Below, in pieces: positions 39,407-51,749 of a stretch of DNA of 64,000 bases. Source of the stretch: Phytophthora colocasiae (taxonomy: Eukaryota; Oomycota; Peronosporomycetes; Peronosporales; Peronosporaceae); assembly GCA_018806915.1 (NCBI GenBank), contig JAGKQI010000023.1, positions 62,001 through 126,000 of the forward strand, written 5' to 3'. The position numbers and the translations under genes are program-made. The notes under the pieces are model-generated. The model saw only the letters and a program-made list of their open reading frames with translations, was not told where the DNA came from and did no database searches. The stretch's first letter is position 1; each line of letters starts with the position of its first letter.

Positions 39407-40601
39407 CTCAGCAGTGAGTACTAGCACTGCTGTTTCCAGCGGTTCGACAGTGAAGATCTCTGTCACTGACTATCATGCTCTCCGCAAGGAGAAGCATGCG
39501 GAGAAGAAGTCTTCTTCCCTAGCAGGTATCAAACACCCTACTATTACTCTCCACTAACTCCGCGGATATGACTAAGAAGAAGACATCGTCGTAGTCGACG
39601 ATGTCGAGGAGGGAGAGCTTGAAGACAAGGCTCCTTCTCCCGTGTCTTCGTCCGAAGACACGCCAGACCCACCCCTTGGGGTTCGATGACCTGGTTCCGG
39701 ACGCTTCTAGCTCGAAGAGTCCGGGCAGTGATGACGAAGCGTCCCCCATGTCGAGGGCGCTCACCGCCCTGCGCACTGATCAGTGCGCGCACCATGGATG
39801 CCTAGTGAGGCAGAGATCCATGAGTGGTTCGGTGCAAGTTCACCACCGAACCCGATACTGTTGTACTCATGCAACAGTATCAATGACGACGAAGTCGCCA
39901 CGAAGATTGTCTTTGAGTCGGAGACTCAAAGACGCGACTACTATATCGGACTCTTCCATGAGCTCCGATATTATGCAGCGAAGAAGACTTCGCGCAAAAG
40001 CAAAGTGCCAGAGTGGCAGGCACTTTGTCAGTCGTGGAACTCCTTTGTTGAGAACTTCAACAAAGAATTGAAGGCGTATCGCGAGCGGGTTGCTGCGACT
40101 CGTGATCGCTACTACACTTACACTACTCGTGGTAAGTGTGAACGCATCCATGAACAATGCATGGAAGTGAAGATCCCATGTGTCGCTCCCTTTGGCACAT
40201 TCTGCCCGTACTTCCCACCTTCGGCAGTACTCCTCTCCGAAAATGATCTTACGGGGTACACGCTCATCGGTGTACCCGATCACATCAAGGAGTTCCGTGC
40301 TCTTCTTCAGCCACGTGAAGCTCCGAGTGCTGTGGCTGATCGCAGCACTCTCTGTACAGGGCTTAACCCTGTAAGTTGTGGTGGTCTTCGTACGCCTTCA
40401 CCATTTCCGGAACGTCCTGATGGAGGACGTTCGAATGTTTGGGCAGGTTTTGGGTAGATAACAAAACTATTGACCCCTATTCATGTTGCCCATACCAACA
40501 TTATCAGCGTTCAGCTTCTAGGGATCGACAGAAGATGCGATGACATCCTGTCCAAACCGTATTTGCCTTCGCAGGACAAAGTCTAGCGCTTCCAAGCTGA
40601 A
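39407..40601 (+). pseudogene. Element D opposite-strand ORF, second part
   Basis: After the CTCA duplication the frame from 21843 resumes (SSGSTVKISVTDYHALRKEK) and stops at 39555-39557. After frame changes it continues through an acidic/serine stretch (EDKAPSPVSSSEDTPD, PDASSSKSPGSDDEASP). A 224-codon open end follows, 39783-40457, with MPSEAEIHEWFGASSPPN, RRDYYIGLFHELRYYAAKKT, FNKELKAYRERVAATRDRYY and PFGTFCPYFPP. The function is unknown; the C-terminal part is helical and rich in Arg/Tyr. It is on the strand opposite to D's LTR sense and beside the inferred 3' LTR, the same arrangement as in A and B2, although I see no clear sequence similarity to their antisense proteins. From 40458 to 40601 nothing is recognised. 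B1 begins at 40602. Confidence 0.5.
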
Positions 40602-42281
40602 TGACATGATGTTAATTCCGATTTTCGAGCGACAGGTGGATATTACGTTACGATGTGATTGGTTATACTATAGGTTATAAGCGAAAGGGACTTTGGGACG
40701 CGGCCGCACCCGTGCGACATCTGTGGAAGATTGTGGATAAACCTTCGCCTGACTGTAAAGGGGCCCAAAGGACCAGAAGTGTACTTCAGAGTGTGCACAA
40801 CTCTGAAGGTCAACTACACTCTGTCTGGTCACCGGACTTTCCCCGACGATGAGTGCCTAAGTTCTGGCGGAAAGTCTCTCAGAAGAACGTATCTCTGAGA
40901 GACCTCATCCCGTTACCGTCCAGCGCGACGATGGATGGTTCAAGGATTCACAATATATACTCACAGAGACCAAGTATCGCGCGCCGGACGCCGCGCACCC
41001 GCGCAACCCTCAAGATCTTCATGTACGTTGAAGCATTAGTGCTCCGTATTCTGGTTTCGTATTCAAGACTCTGGTATCTCTAACTCTGAGTGACCAAGAC
41101 TCTGAAAAACCAAGTGATATCAGACTCTGAAAACCAGGATACCAGACTCTGAAACCACCGAAGACCATACTGAAACCAAGTGAACCCAAGTTCAAGTCAC
41201 GCATTCAAGTGATTACTGACCTGCACATCCCCCGTAATGACGTCTCTACCTGTCAACCCATCGAGATCGGCTGCACAGACTGCATACTGAGACCAAGTCA
41301 AAGTACCAGATGTATACAAAGACCAAGAGTACCTGAGATATGAAGACTGACTGCATAAAGGACGCAAAAGATGACAAGAAGGAGAGAGTTACCAGAGATA
41401 TATGATAGTTATGAGGAAGATAAACGATAAACAGAGTTCAATTTGCCGTGTAACCCAGAAGTCGTTGTATTTCTGTTTGCAAGGCCACGCCAAGCATCGC
41501 TGCCGTGTGATCTCTCGCCTATTCAATCCCCTTAGGCGGAGATCAGGTAACGTAGCGACCTGAAAGGACCCGCCTATTCCATATCCTAGTTGGGTCGTTT
41601 GTTTTGTCTCTAGCGGTAGCCCATTTCATATTGCTCGTTTGGACAGGCTCTGGAAACTAGACAGTCGTTTTCAGAGTGCAAGGTAGACTGTTATATATAG
41701 CCGATTGTATTGGTTTATATTTTCCCTCTATACTAGAGAGTGGTGCGCGAACGTAAAGGGATACCAGACAGACCAGGTGTCTGGTAGCAAGTCCCTAGTT
41801 GACCTGGAGTGTTAGCCCACCGTTCAAGGGCCTAGAAAGAATAAGAACGGCTGTATATATTTGTATATTTTCGAACTCTGTATATTGGTTGTTTATCTCT
41901 GAAAGTCAGGTATCTCGGTTCTGGATCTGTGATATTCAGACACCGATTTCAGACTTTCTCTGGTATATTAACCCCTTTTCGACCGCCGACTTCCTGGAAA
42001 CCACCTTGGTTCCCAGAGATTCCGACTCCCGAACGCTCCTGGAAGGATTTCCTGAATACCGACACCAGACTCAAGGGAAACCCCAACTTCTCTTCACAAC
42101 ACATTCTCAGACTCCGGCGAGGGTCATATTTCCGAAGACAACGAACCCACGAGGATACCGCAAGGTACCACACGCCAACCTATCGTTGTACGGCTCTGAA
42201 AACCCCTTTTTAGTAGTCGTATAACTAGGGTTCACTATACGCCCCCTGCTCCGCGACCAAAGTTTCACCGACTTCGCGACA
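40602..42281 (+). repeat. 5' LTR of element B1
   Basis: 1680 bp, TGACAT...GCGACA. It is the reverse complement of 50008-51694 apart from scattered differences. It shares blocks with the element A LTR (the GACCTGGAG...AAGGGCC block and the segment around the TATA-like box) but is otherwise diverged, defining a separate subfamily. Confidence 0.92.
41689..41700 (+). promoter_or_regulatory. TATA-like box in the B1 LTR
   Basis: TGTTATATATAG occurs at the position matching the TATA-like box of the element A LTR, followed by a CTCTA-TAC-TAGAG inverted repeat. It is the probable promoter of the gag-pol transcript by position and conservation only. Confidence 0.4.
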
Positions 42282-42283
42282 AC

Positions 42284-42299
42284 TGGTGCGTGTGCCCGG
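42284..42299 (+). other. Primer binding site of element B1
   Basis: TGGTGCGTGTGCCCGG starts two bases after the LTR end, in the same arrangement as in element A. Confidence 0.75.
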
Positions 42300-42374
42300 A
42301 TCTTTGGAATCGTGATATCACCGGATTTGAGAGTACAAGAAGAGAAAGTTTCCTGTCAAGCGTCTACATTCAAG

Positions 42375-45300
42375 ATGGCTACGCCAGGATCTACGAGAGG
42401 AGGACGCCGTGGTCGTGGTCGGAGTATTCCGACACGTCAATCCAAGCGTCTACAAGGTTTATCGCCTGAGGAGCAACCAGACTTGGATGCTGTCCAGAAG
42501 GCGGCCCGCGAGAAGAGGAAGGCTGCGCGAGAGAAGAAAGCAGCTGAGAGTGTGAGCGTCCCAGAACCGGCGGTCGAAGACCAGCCTGCTGAGGAACCAG
42601 AAGCTCAGGAGACACCTGCTGTCTCTGGTGAACAAGGTTCTGAAGGCCCGTCAGAAGTCGAGGCTTCTGGTGACGAGGTGACCACTGCCCGCGAGGGTGG
42701 TGATAAGGCGTCTGAGGGAGGCGCCGATATGGTTGAGCCCCCGGAAGTGATCGATCTGTGTTCAGATTCGACCACTTCCGGCCAGTCCGTGGATGAAGTG
42801 AAACCAGAGCCAGAACTCTCTGAAGAACATGTTCCGCAGTCCCCAAAGTCTGAAGACACACCATTGTCTGATGACATGGCAATCAAGTCCGAAGAGTCTC
42901 TGAAGACACCGTCTGATGAGTCTGGGAGGGCTGATTCGCTTGATGGGGAACGAGCTCTGAGGTATGTGCGTCGTGAGTTCCGCCGCTGGAGAGATATGGA
43001 CACAGGCAAGGTCGTCCCGCCAAGCATCAAGTATATGTGGCCGACGATGAAGCCTAGTGCTGATGCTTTCCAGAAAGCTGCTGCAGCGACCGGCGACTAC
43101 ATCAAGTGGCGATGTTCCTCTGTCTTCCCTGAGGATATGTGGATCTCAGAGTTTCACGTGAGGCGCCATGGTTTTGGCCGGATACAAGATCTTTCCTACG
43201 TCGAGATTTCGATGAGCACGTTGATAGCACCAGAGTGTGTAGCTATTCTTCAGACAATGCTGTACGAGGCGGGTTTCGAATTCCAGAACCTCCTCCCAAC
43301 ATGGTCTCAGACACAAGCGTCAGCTGTCTTCGAGTCCCAAGTACGCAGCGTGGCGTCCGAACTTCAGAGTCGACTCGCTGTGGAATTGGTTGAGTGGGCC
43401 ACCGTGACCGCCAGGTTACAGGTTAACCGACTCCCAGAAAGTGTGAAAACAGAAGACATGACAAGTCGAGATGAAGTAGACAGTGTATTACCAGACAAGG
43501 ATGCTGACCTACAAGGACGACAGCTGATCATGCGACTCCGGGTGACCGGACTCCGAGTGACGCACAGCTCCGATGGTTCCAGCAGTGATGAGCCACCGCG
43601 GTCCAAGCGCTTACAGCAGAGACCACCGCGCCCACAAGTCCCGTCAACACCGTCAGCCCTGTCGACGCCGTCGCTGTCTTCACGAGAGTCGTTCCGATAA
43701 CACACGACAGGACTCTGAAAACCCGATGTCTGAAGATCACGGCACTTCTCAGACTCGGATGTTGGACGTGCCAATTCCCAGTGTCATTGGGACCTCGGAT
43801 GACCAGTCGTCGGGATTCCAGACTTCACGCGGAAGCTCTATGGACTCGTCCTTGATGTCCATGAGTCGAGGGGCGGCATCACATATGTCGCTGTCCACAG
43901 GAAGTCTGGCGTTAATCGCTCAAGGCGCTGATATGGGAGGAACAGCCTCTGAAGGCATGGGGATTCAAGTGACGCGAACGCTGTTACCAGTGAAACCAGA
44001 GTTCGAAGATGTCGACATGCCGCAAGAGAAACCAGAGGTGGCGGACGCGAAGTCTGGAAACCAGGTGTCTGTCAGAAGTTCTTCACGGGATTTTAGACAA
44101 TTGACCCCGGAGATTCCGCCTGTATCTGTCGCCACCCGAAGCGAAAGTCACCAGAGCCACCGCCAAAGCGTGAAGAGTGAAGACCTTCCAAGACCACCGT
44201 CCCGACGCTTGAGTTCCATCGCGTCGAGCCGCACGAAGTCTGAAGCTCAAAGTTCTCAGAGATCGGGGTCTGCCCAGATCGAGTTGAACGTCATGAGGCA
44301 GCAGCAGGAGTGGCAAAGCCGGATGGAGCAAGCGCAGATGGAGTTCTTGGCCCGAGAACGCTTGGAGTCTATGGAACGCGATCGTCGTCGGGAACAACGT
44401 GACTTGGAAGCAAGACGCGAGATTCAGAAACTCACCGACCGCTTGTTGGAGTCTAAAAACGCGCGATTGGAGGCTGAGAGACGTGCGGACGACGCTAAAG
44501 AACGCAGAAGTGTGGTGTCTGAGAGCAAACTCAGAAATCGCAGCACAGCAGAGTTGGAAACTCTGAAAACGGAGCTCCGGAACTCTGAAAACCAACGTCT
44601 GGAATCAGAGTTTGCTGAACGCTGGCGACAAAGAGAGGCTGAGACTGAAGCCGAACGTGCACGTGCGACTGACGAGATGAAACGAGACTGGATTTCTCAA
44701 ATGGAAGCCTTACAGCAGCGAATGAAAGATTTGGAAGCCGAGCGCGACAGGGAGAAAGAAAGTTCTCAGAACATGCAACGGTTCCAAGCCGGTCAGTTGA
44801 GAAACCTTCGAGCGACATTATCCCAAGTTCAAGAGGCGCGAAGGGTCGGTCACCCTGATTCAGCAATTTCAAACCAAGTGTTACATACCGGCAACCCTGA
44901 AATTGCAACTATGTATCCAGTATCAGGGTCAGAAATCAGAAGTGACGCAAGTGGGGTTAGGGTTGAACCCATGTCACATTCACCGGTCCTCAAGACGGAA
45001 TCCCGAGAGGTTGCGACCTTCCAGCAAAACACCCCCCCACGAAGCACGGGGACGAAGCGAGTGAAAGCTGAGAGGAATGGCGTCGCTACTACAGCTACGG
45101 CCACCCAGGTGACTCAAGTAACCCCGGTGACAGAGGCCAAGGGTGACACTAGAAGCACATCCACCCCAAGACGAGATCCGCCGCGGAAGACAGAAACTAG
45201 GCGACCTAATGGAGATCGGAGAGCTTCTCGCAGAGCGAAGCGTCATGATAGAGCGCCGGACTCTGGTGGAGACTCTGACGATTCAAGTTCAGACTCTGCG

Positions 45301-46611
45301 AGCTCGTCATCGGAGAACTCGGAGCCAGGTGAAGTGGTGAATTTGACGGCAGCAACTCAAGCGCAAGCCGGAACCACACTCCTGACGCTAAGGCCGTTCA
45401 TGAACTCGAACAACCTTGGGGAATTCGACCCCAGAGCTACCCTCAGGGAACGTGTCCACTGGTGGGAGCAGTTTACGAATATGGCTTCTCAAGGAGGTTG
45501 GTCAACTAAGACGCGCATCCAGGAACTTAAGTTGAAGCTCCCGGTGTCTGCGCGAGACTGGTTTAACCAGCTTCCCAAAAGTGTGTCCCGTGACTGGAAA
45601 GAGCTGTCTTCAGAGTTCAAGAAACGTTATTGCAAAGCTCGGTCATCGTATTCTGAGAGGTACTTTACGATGGCTATGAAGGACTCTGAGACTCCGCTTG
45701 AATTTTTCTACCGACTTAATTCTGCTGCTGGGAAAGCTGACATCGATTTCAGAAAGTCGTCCAAGCGTCTTGAGAAACATGTACTACGATTCATCACGAA
45801 GCTTAAAGATGCACGTCTGAAAACTTCGCTGCAAGGACAGAGATTTCGACGGATTTCAGACTTGGAATATGCGTTGCAGCAAGATGAAGACGTGTGGCGA
45901 ACTGGTGACCAAGAGATGACCCCTGCCAAGTCTCGAGATTTCCGGGCTGACAATATTCCGCGAGGGCAGTTCAAGCCCAAGCGTGTGCATCGGACTTATG
46001 TCGCAAGAGATGTGGATTCTGAAGACTATGACTCTGAAAACTCAGAAAATCATAAGGAATCTCTGAAATCCAATCAGGATACCAGAGATCAGACGGGTGA
46101 TTCCAGAACTCCAAGTGCGACTTCAGAGTCTGCTCGTGATGAGAGTACTGCGCAAGCATCTTCGAACAATTCAAAGGCCCCACCAAGTGCAGATTGGACG
46201 CAGACTCTGACGAATGAGGTATATCGAGTGATGGATAACATGGGATGGCGTCCGCCGCCCCAGTCCCCGTCTGGATCGTCAGGTCAGGGGTTCCACCAAA
46301 GGCGTCATGAGAATGGTGGCTACTGGAACAAGTTCTGTGAAAAATGTCAACGCTCAGGACACTCAGAAGAAGACTGCTGGAGAGACGTCACGTGTGACCG
46401 ATGTCAGGAAAAGGGACACCCGAGTCGAATGTGTCGGATGCCACCCTGTGAAGTATGTGGAAGAGTACACCCTGGAAAACCCTGTGAAGATCTGAAAACT
46501 CTGGAAGCACTCAAGCAACTCGCTCGACAAGGTGCACTCAAGGACATGCCGAACCACCTACGGGAGAAACTCCTGGGTGATGAGGCAGACTCTGGGAAGC
46601 CGTTAAACTAA
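42375..46611 (+). pseudogene. gag: Element B1 gag with one frameshift
   Basis: Begins MATPGSTRGGRRGRGRSIPT and follows the element A gag throughout: acidic region with PEVIDLCSDS, coiled coil, gag core (ARDWFNQLPKSVSRDW), and three zinc knuckles near 46335-46490. A small deletion near 43680-43690 shifts the frame. The first frame stops at about 43701 (SRESFR), and the second frame, open from upstream of the shift, carries on to the stop at 46609-46611. Where A has TGA, B1 has TGG (HWWEQF), so that defect is specific to A. The gag stop overlaps the pol ATG as TAATG. A frame further upstream (Met at 42312) is also open, but conservation with A starts at 42375. Confidence 0.9.
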
Positions 46612-49600
46612 TGTGCCCGTCGGATGGGGATCCGAAACGCGCCGGGCATGGCGTTACCCCAGAGTTGTGTGTTCTAGTGTGTGTAGGACCAGAGCTGAGA
46701 AAGATTCACGATAACACTCAACAATGCATGGCTACTTTTGCCCAAGAATCGACCATACCTTCTGGAAACTCAGGGAACGAGTTACCTGAGATCGCCGACG
46801 ACACCGATCCGACACCAGACGACTCAGTGTCGTTCAGGTTGAAGGATGGCGAGTGTTATGGCTGGTGGGAAGACAACTATCCTGACCGTTCAAAGAGGGA
46901 TGTGGTGATGGTGTATGGTGCTGTGAATGACCATCGAACCAAGATTCTTCTGGACACTGGTGCGACCATAAATATTCTGAGTTACGACTTTGCGCGTAAG
47001 CTCGGACTCAGACTCAAGTCACACAAGCAGACCAAAGTGTCGGGGATGGGTGGTGTTCCAACCTATATCGGTGCCAGCGCTGAGATCAAGTTGACACTTG
47101 GGCCAAGAGTGGTATATATTGTGGATGTTTGGGTCGCGAATATCGTTGAAGGAATTGACGTGCTTCTGGGAATGGGTTTTATGTTTGCTGCCGGAGTGAG
47201 AATTAGCGCTCGTGAAGGTCTGGTGTCGTTACCAGACGAGGTAGTAGTGATGATGTGTAATTGGGAACCTGGTGATCATATTGGTCGTAACAGGTCGGTC
47301 AGACCAAGTGAGGCTGTTCTTCTGAGTCCGGGTGAAGAGTTTATTGTCCGAATCGACTATGGACCAACGAACCCCCAAAGGGAGGTCGTGTGGGCCGGAC
47401 GCGGTGATCGCTGGGTTACCCAGCTGATCTATGCGGCTCGATCTTGGCCTGTGGCCGTTCGCGTGGTAAATATCTCTGATAAGAACACGTGGGTCAATGA
47501 ACTTTCCGATGTTGCGAGGATCGTGGAATATGATTTCTTCCCAAGGCATGGACGTTTCGTGCGTCCAGGTTCCGCTGCTTATCGTGACTGGGAAGTTCTG
47601 ATTCTGGAAAGCACCCCGTCACCAGAGACTAAGAAACGTATGAAGAGAGAGGCGGAGTTGGAGGCCCTGATGCCGCAACCCCCGTGTGTAGATCGCCCAG
47701 ACTACCCATGGCCGACTGAAATATTGCAACGTCCAAGGTTCGATAACGCTCGAGTACAGTTCGTGAAACCAGATTCACCACCGACCGTGAAGCGAGTGCG
47801 CTTCGCCCTGGATGCATTCACCCAGACAGAGGATGGTTGCCACAGTGAATCAATGGGAAGTGCGGACATCAGTACAGATACCAGAGATTTGGAAACACTC
47901 CCTGAAAGTACTTCACAGGAAGACTCTGGTGACACCTCCGTTGCCATCGACGATGACGTCCTGGACTCAAAGCCTGAGTGTCTCCTAGATGATCCTCAAA
48001 CTCCTGAGTTACCCGCAGATGATTTCGACTTGATGGATGAGTCTTGGGATATTCCCATTCAGGGGATGCCTGGAACGCCTGTGGAAAAATTACGAGTGGA
48101 ATACGAGCGGTGTATGAACGTTTTGAGCGAAGAATTAGACCTGGAGCCAGGTGTGTATATGCGAGAAGGCACGGAACTCCTCGCCCAATTACGCGACCAA
48201 TTGGTCATGCTACCAGAGCTGGAAGAGTTGACACCAGAGTGTGATATCGAGAGCGCTGATGTCGGAGAACCAGGAAAGACGACCCCAGAAATGGAGAGGA
48301 AACTGCGCGATATTCTGAGGTATCACAGGAAAATATTCCTGGGAGATGGCAATGCAGCACCCGCACCGGCAAGGGGCGTGGTCTGTGATCTGGATGTGGG
48401 AGATGCCAAACCGGTAGCTCAACGTCCGAGGTCTGTCGCTCCTCATCTCATGCTGAAGGTGTACGAGCTTTTGAAGAAACTTCTGGAGACTGGTTTGATC
48501 GAGTACTCCAACTCCCCGTGGGCATCTCCTATTGTGATCGTTCTCAAGAAGAATGGTGTTGACATACGAATGTGTATCGACTATCGCATTGTGAATGGCT
48601 TTATTCAACTGTCGCGCTACCCTCTGCCTCTTATTGACGACCTCCTAATCGGTTTTGAGGCTGCGATGTGGTTCATGAGCCTGGATATGGCTAGCGGTTT
48701 CTGGGCGATCAGAATGACGGAGCGTGCGCGACTAATATCCGCTTTCGTTTGCCCGTTTGGACATTTTCAGTGGGTGAGGATGCCGTTTGGTCTGAAAAAC
48801 GCCCCTATGGTGTATCAGGCTATGCTGGATAATTGCTTGTGGGGATTTGTGAGACTGTCACCAGAGGAAGAAGCTGAAGTTGATGCGGAGGTTCTGGAAT
48901 TTTTGCAACTCCAGCCTCAGAACTCTGAAAAACACCTTTCAGACTCTGAGAACCATACTCCGACTTCAGAGATGCCAGCACTCACAAGTCAGATGACCGT
49001 CTTTCAGAGGAACATTCCCGTTCCCACGTGCATGGGCCCAGTCCTAGGGAGGAGTTCGTACATCGACGACATCGCACATGGAGCACCGACTTGGGACCAA
49101 CTATGTGACGACTTGAACGCCCTACTTTTCAGGCTTCGCTATTGGAACATTTCTGTGAGTTTGCCTAAGAGCGAGTTCGGGAAGTTGTCGATACCATACC
49201 TATCCCACGAAATCAGTGCCGAGGGTCTGAGGGCAACCCCCAAGATCGTCAAAGGAGTTGAAGAACTGCCATTTCCGTCTACATTGAAGGGAGTTCAGAG
49301 TTTCATGGGAAGCCTCAATTATTACAACAAGTTTATTGAGGATTTACCGGTGATCGCTGCCACCCTCTATGAGCTGACGGACGAGCAGATTCGTGCTGGA
49401 CGAGACCTGGCTCGTGCAAAAGAGGCATTCGAGATTCTGAAACGCAAGATAGTCTCTACTCCACTGCTCAGACATCCAGACCGAACCAGACCGTTTGTTG
49501 TCATTCCGCATGCGAATCCTTGGGCTGCTTCGGCAGTTTTGGGACAAGAATATGAGGGAATAATACACCCGGTCCGGTTCACAGGTCGTGTCCTGAATGA

Positions 49601-50007
49601 TGCCGAACTCAGGTACCATATCGCTGAGAAGGAGGTGATTGCGATCCTCAGATTTTTGGAAAACTTCAGAGCTTTGGTGGAGTCAAGTCCGGTGATTGTG
49701 GTCTATACTAGATACTCTGTCCTGAAATGGTTGTTAACATCGAGCTCCACCGACGGCAGGAATGTCAAGTGGGGTCTGAAGTTGTCACAGTGGTACTTGG
49801 AGATTCGCCGAATTCAGCGTGATGAAGATGGACTCCCAGCTATACTCGGTGCAGGCATTACTCCCAGGGAGTATCTGGATGAGGTCTCTGAAAATCTGAT
49901 CCCGGTCAAAGGGCGAGTCAAGTCGCCAGTTCCTATCAGTGTGGAAATGTTGGAAGCAGGTTATCAGGGTTATGTTCTGAGTTTCGACGGTGCCGCAAAG
50001 ACGTCTA
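46611..50007 (+). pseudogene. pol: Element B1 pol, truncated by B2 insertion
   Basis: Starts at an ATG sharing its A with the gag TAA stop (TAATG), which suggests termination-reinitiation. It is open for about 1132 codons: protease LLDTGATINIL, RT with FGLKNAP and SYIDDIAHG separated by a variable linker (SEKHLSDSENHTPTSE), the degenerate first RNase H (PHANPWAASAVLGQ) and the beginning of the second (LSFDGAAKTS). At 50008 it runs into the B2 LTR and then meets a stop in LTR sequence. No other lesion was seen in the part present, so pol was probably intact before B2 inserted. Sequence is close to B2 pol and clearly related to A pol. Confidence 0.92.
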
Positions 50008-51694
50008 TGTCGCGAAGTCGGTGAAACTTTGGTCGCGGAGCAGGGGGCGTATAGTGAACCCTAGTTATACGACTACTGAAAAGGTTTTTTCAGATCCGTA
50101 CAACGGTAGGTTGGCGTGTGGTACCTTGCGGTATCCTCGTGGGTTCGTTGTCTTTGGAAATATGACCCTCGCCGGAGTCTGAGAATGTGTTGTGAAGAGA
50201 AGTTGGGGTTCCCTTGGAGTCTGGTGTCGGTATTCAGGAAATCCTTCCAGGAGCGTTCGGGAGTCGGAATCTCTGGGAACCAAGGTGGTTTCCAGGAAGT
50301 CGGCGGTCGAAAAGGGGTTAATGTACCAGAGAAAGTCTGAAATCGGTGTCTGAATATCACAGATCCAGAACCGAGATACCTGACTTTCAGAGATAAACAA
50401 CCAATATACAGAGTTCGAAAATATACAAATATATACAGCCGTTCTTATTCTTTCTAGGCCCTTGAACGGTGGGCTAACACTCCAGGTCAACTAGGGACTC
50501 GTTACCAGACACCTGGTCTGTCTGGTATCCCTTTACGTTCGCACACCACCCTCTAGTATAGAGGGAAAATATAAGCCAATACAATCGGTTATATATAACA
50601 GTCTACCTTGCACTCTGAAAACGACTGTCTAGTTTCCAGAGCCTGTCCAAACGAGCAATATGAAATGGGCTACCGCTAGAGACAAAACAAACGACCCAAC
50701 TAGGATATGGAATAGGCGGGTCCTTTCAGGTCGCTACGTTACCTGATCTCCGCCTAAGGGGATTGAATAGGCGAGAGATCACACGGCAGCGATGATGCAG
50801 TGGCCTTGCATACAGAAATCTCAACGACTTCTGCAGTTACACGGCAAATTGAACTCTGTTTATCGTTTATCTTCCTCATAACTATCATATATCTCTGGTA
50901 ACTCTCTCCTTCTTGTCATCTTTTGCGTCCTTTATGCAGTCAGTCTTCATATCTCAGGTACTCTTGGTCTTTGTATACATCTGGTACTTTGACTTGGTCT
51001 CAGTATGCAGTCTGTGCAGCCGATCTCGATGGGTTGACAGGTAGAGACGTCATTACGGGGGATGTGCAGGTCAGTAATCACTTGAATGCGTGACTTGAAC
51101 TTGGGTTCACTTGGTTTCAGTATGGTATTGGATCTTCGGTGGTTTCAGAGTCCGGTATCCTGGTTTTTAGAGTCTGATATCACTTGGTCTTCAGAGTCTT
51201 AGTCACTCAGAGTTAGAGATACCAGAGTCTTGAGTACGAAACCAGAGTACGGAGCACTAATGCTTCGACGTACATGAAGATCTTGAGGGTTACGCGGGTG
51301 CGCGGCGTCCGACGCGCGATACTTGGTCTCTGTGAGTATATATTGTGAATCCTTGAACCATCCATCGTCGCGCTGGACGGTAACGGGATGAGGTCTCTCA
51401 GAGATACGTTCTTCTGAGAGACTTTCCGCCAGAACTTAGGCACTCATCGTCGGGGAAAGTCCGGTGACCAGACAGAGTGTAGTTGACCTTCAGAGTTGTG
51501 CACACTCTGAAGTACACTTCTGGTCCTTTGGGCCCCTTTACAGTCAGGCGAAGGTTTATCCACAATCTTCCACAGATGTCGCACGGGTGCGGCCGCGTCC
51601 CAAAGTCCCTTTCGCTTATAACCCATAGTATAACCAATCACATCGTAACGTAATATCCACCTGTCGCTCGAAAATCGGAATTAACATCATGTCA
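50008..51694 (-). repeat. 3' LTR of element B2
   Basis: 1687 bp starting TGTCGCGAAG and ending ATGTCA on the plus strand; the reverse complement of the B1 5' LTR with few differences. The left flank is GTCTA in B1 pol. The matching duplication should follow the outer end of the B2 5' LTR, outside the window. Confidence 0.92.
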
Positions 51695-51710
51695 ACCGCC
51701 CCTCCTGGTC
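51695..51710 (-). other. Polypurine tract of element B2
   Basis: In element sense GACCAGGAGGGGCGGT directly precedes the LTR, identical to the tract of element A although the LTRs differ. Confidence 0.7.
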
Positions 51711-51749
51711 ACGATCCATCAGTGCGGAACTTTCTCCAAGCTGTGTATC

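Larger units (their letters stand above)
40602..50007 (+). mobile_element. Element B1: Ty3/gypsy retrotransposon, 5' two-thirds, interrupted by B2
   Basis: Plus-strand relative of element A with 5' LTR, primer site, gag and most of pol. It breaks off at 50007 inside the second RNase H, where the LTR of the oppositely oriented B2 begins. The rest of B1, including its expected minus-strand antisense ORF and 3' LTR, should lie beyond the right edge. Confidence 0.92.

Noticed and set aside
39783..40457. 224-codon ORF as a host gene
   Set aside because: It continues, with frame changes, the D-element ORF that starts before the element A insertion, so it is element-derived.
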